Source: a bacterium (GTDB taxonomy: Bacteria > Zixibacteria > MSB-5A5 > GN15 > FEB-12). From it: a stretch of DNA of 6,600 nucleotides. This document shows positions 5,598 through 6,600 of the stretch, piece by piece (positions within the stretch are counted from its first letter, which is position 1; every line of letters starts with the position of its first letter). Below the pieces are notes generated by a model. The model saw only the letters and a program-made list of their open reading frames with translations, did no database searches and had not been told where the DNA came from. The position numbers and the translations under genes were made by a program. Location: NCBI GenBank assembly GCA_030629485.1, contig DAOVOW010000110.1:1-6600 (forward strand). Reading direction: 5' to 3'.

Positions 5598-5801
5598 ATG
5601 TTAAGCTGCTATGAGCACAGTAAGATTAAGAGAGCCCTGATTTATGCCGCCGGTGGCGGGCTGCTTGGATTTTCAGAGACTTATGCTTATATTCAGTTCG
5701 GCTCGACGTGAGCGCTGATGTGTAACCCCTGGCTGACTACAGCCGTGGGCGCAGTGACCGGTGCGGTCCTGTCGATCTCGGATAGCGATGGAGAAAGATA
5801 A
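5598..5801 (+). CDS. DUF6132-like small membrane protein with in-frame TGA (selenoprotein candidate)
   Basis: The frame runs 67 codons from ATG 5598 to TAA 5799-5801, interrupted only by TGA at 5709-5711 (codon 38). Before it is KRALIYAAGGGLLGF; after it is ALMCNPWLTTAVGAVTG. This matches DUF6132 proteins, which have a glycine-rich hydrophobic helix, a GTCxxxxNP motif and a second GxxxG helix. The TGA occupies the Cys position: U-A-L-M-C-N-P aligns with C-P-I-T-S-N-P, and the distance from the upstream glycine (14 residues) also agrees. Cys42 would give a UxxxC pair. The family's other Cys is replaced by Gln33. The final TAA overlaps the FmdB start as TAATG, which supports translation of the part beyond the TGA. 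A SECIS-like hairpin follows. Weak points: the ATG has GAAGG directly against it with no spacer, so the start is uncertain, and a nonsense mutation cannot be excluded. The role is unknown, probably membrane redox. Confidence 0.6.
5712..5752 (+). promoter_or_regulatory. Candidate bacterial SECIS-like hairpin
   Basis: Directly after the TGA, GGCTG (5731-5735) pairs with CAGCC (5740-5744). The stem extends through a T-G wobble and a C-T mismatch to CCC (5726-5728) with GGG (5747-5749). GCGC at 5712-5715 can alternatively pair with GCGC at 5749-5752, closing the structure right beside the TGA with a 5' bulge. If the top G-C pair opens, the loop is GACTAC with G first. The loop lies about 24 nt after the TGA, inside the 16-37 nt range described for bacterial SECIS elements. 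Folding was done by eye only. Confidence 0.4.
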
Positions 5802-5998
5802 TGCCGATCTATGAATACAAGTGTGACGACTGCGGCGATATATTTGAAGAGTTGGTCAGCACCGATACCGAAACGGTGCCCTGCCCCAAGTGTGAGTCAT
5901 CTAAGGTCCACAGACTGATTTCGCTAATCTCAGCGAAAGGTGTCTCCAGCGGTTGCACTACCTGCGTCCCCGCCAAATGCTCCAGCGCCTCCACGTGA
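5801..5998 (+). CDS. FmdB-family zinc-ribbon protein
   Basis: This 65-residue protein opens with MPIYEYKCDDCG, the signature of the FmdB/CxxC_CxxC regulatory-protein family. It has two CxxC knuckles (Cys8-Cys11 and Cys28-Cys31) that should bind one zinc. The C-terminal tail is short and cysteine-bearing (Cys52, Cys55, Cys60), as in the small members of this family. GGAG at 5790-5793 lies 7 nt before the ATG. The A of the ATG is the last base of the upstream TAA (TAATG), so it is probably translationally coupled to the DUF6132-like gene. Its precise role is unknown: the family was named from formamidase and amidase regulation in Methylophilus, but most members are unassigned. No intrinsic terminator with a U-tract follows. 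Confidence 0.9.
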   Translation: MPIYEYKCDDCGDIFEELVSTDTETVPCPKCESSKVHRLISLISAKGVSSGCTTCVPAKCSSAST

Positions 5999-6011
5999 AG
6001 TATCTGATAAC

Positions 6012-6027
6012 CCCTGCGGTCGCAGGG
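6012..6027. repeat. Short palindrome after FmdB
   Basis: CCCTGCG (6012-6018), GT, CGCAGGG (6021-6027) make 7-bp perfect arms about 13 nt after the FmdB stop. No U-run follows, so it is not a canonical intrinsic terminator, though its place fits an end-of-operon structure. Confidence 0.5.
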
Positions 6028-6061
6028 TGTCTACCCAAACAAGAATCCAAGATATCTGTGC

Positions 6062-6085
6062 GCGGCGTATGTCCACATGCGCCGC
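6062..6085. repeat. Second copy of the ATGTxxACAT palindrome
   Basis: GCGGCGTATGT (6062-6072), CC, ACATGCGCCGC (6075-6085) form 11-bp arms with one T-G pair. It shares the architecture and the central ATGT-CC-ACAT of the 5490-5511 palindrome read on the opposite strand. An A-T pair there is a G-C pair here. It lies between FmdB and the convergent tRNA gene. Confidence 0.6.
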
Positions 6086-6161
6086 CAGCGCGCGGGTGCC
6101 TCACCATTCAAGCTCAACCATTCATGCCTATTTCTGCCCGCTGCTATTTCAGAGAGAATAA

Positions 6162-6235
<74 letters not shown>

Positions 6236-6246
6236 ATTTCGACCTG

Positions 6247-6274
6247 AATAAAGACTCGTGCCGGTGAATGTCAA
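6247..6274 (-). promoter_or_regulatory. Promoter of the tRNA-Arg gene
   Basis: On the minus strand a perfect TTGACA (6274-6269) is followed after 16 nt by TTTATT (6252-6247, 4 of 6 to consensus). An overlapping TATTCA with an 18-nt spacer is the alternative. The start point would fall just before the mature 5' end at 6235. Confidence 0.5.
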
Positions 6275-6374
6275 GCTGTTTTTGGGGCGACATATTCGCC
6301 TCTATTCCCAAGGTGGGCGCGTGAGGGCTGAATCGAAACCACCAGCATCGGGATGACAGGTAGTGCCGTCAGTC

Positions 6375-6600
6375 TCAACGTTCGGCTTCGAGCGCATCGA
6401 TTAACTGCCGCACCTCCTGGACGCTCTGTGAGGACGCAGGATGGTTTTCAAGATAGCTGTTTAGGTACTTGATCGCGGAGTCTGGTTCCTGCCGGTTTAG
6501 CCACAGCATACCGAGGCTGTAATGTCCCCTGGCAAAAGTCGGTTCCAGCTCGATCGCCCGCTGCAGATATGCTGTGGCGGAATCGGGATATTGCAGTCGA
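6375..6600 (-). CDS. TPR-repeat protein, C-terminal part (runs off window)
   Basis: The frame is open from the window edge to TGA 6375-6377, giving 74 C-terminal residues. Residues 5-38 of the visible part (DSATAYLQRAIELEP followed by FARGHYSLGMLWLNRQ) carry the TPR pattern of small and large hydrophobics ending in Pro. A second helix pair follows (SAIKYLNSYLENHP), then a capping helix (VQEVRQLIDALEAER). TPRs mediate protein-protein contacts. The visible part does not show whether the protein is secreted, membrane-bound or fused to an enzyme. It is on the same strand as the downstream tRNA gene, 139 bp away. Confidence 0.85.
   Translation of the reverse strand, partial: RLQYPDSATAYLQRAIELEPTFARGHYSLGMLWLNRQEPDSAIKYLNSYLENHPASSQSVQEVRQLIDALEAER

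Noticed and set aside
5709..5711. TGA read as Trp or Gly through an alternative genetic code
   Set aside because: Other genes end with TGA at plausible family ends (DUF302, FmdB, TPR), TGG is used for Trp throughout, and long genes contain no internal TGA.
5996..5998. The FmdB TGA as a second selenocysteine codon
   Set aside because: The read-through is only two codons (Ser-Ile) before two stops, and the protein already has the expected family length.

Overview
The window looks like chromosome from an uncultivated, mid-GC environmental bacterium. Three things point that way: many short palindromic or direct intergenic repeats, exported proteins (a DUF4097 beta-repeat protein and a lipoprotein-type peptidase), and a TPR gene. 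The repeat style recalls FCB-group or Zixibacteria-like metagenome genomes, but that assignment is from memory and low confidence. Standard stop codons (TAA, TAG, TGA) all appear, and Trp is encoded by TGG, so there is no sign of a global code change.

Left part (1-2100), all genes on the minus strand: a 115-bp dispersed inverted repeat; an exported DUF4097 protein with five exact 18-residue repeats; a 312-bp repeat-filled spacer with a 38-bp direct repeat pair around nested hairpins; and a small PD-(D/E)XK-like protein whose usual catalytic E-x-K reads N-V-R. That gene is bracketed by copies of the repeat. A promoter for it lies near 2072-2101.

Middle part (2323-4519, plus strand): a good sigma70-type promoter drives an oligopeptidase B homologue with an intact Ser-Asp-His triad and, unusually for the family, a lipoprotein signal.

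Right part (4614-5998, plus strand): a close-packed run of small redox-type genes. It holds an OsmC-family peroxidase-like protein, a frameshifted DUF302 protein, a DUF6132-like membrane protein interrupted by one in-frame TGA, and an FmdB-type zinc ribbon. The TGA falls exactly where the family has its conserved Cys (GTCxxxxNP). It is followed by a hairpin suitable for a bacterial SECIS element, and the frame then runs on to a TAATG overlap with the FmdB start. I read this as a selenoprotein candidate and the most interesting item here. The rival reading is a nonsense mutation in a decaying operon, since the neighbouring DUF302 gene is broken too.

The right end holds a second palindrome related to the one after DUF302, a tRNA-Arg(ACG) on the minus strand with its own promoter, and the C-terminal 74 residues of a TPR protein running off the window.
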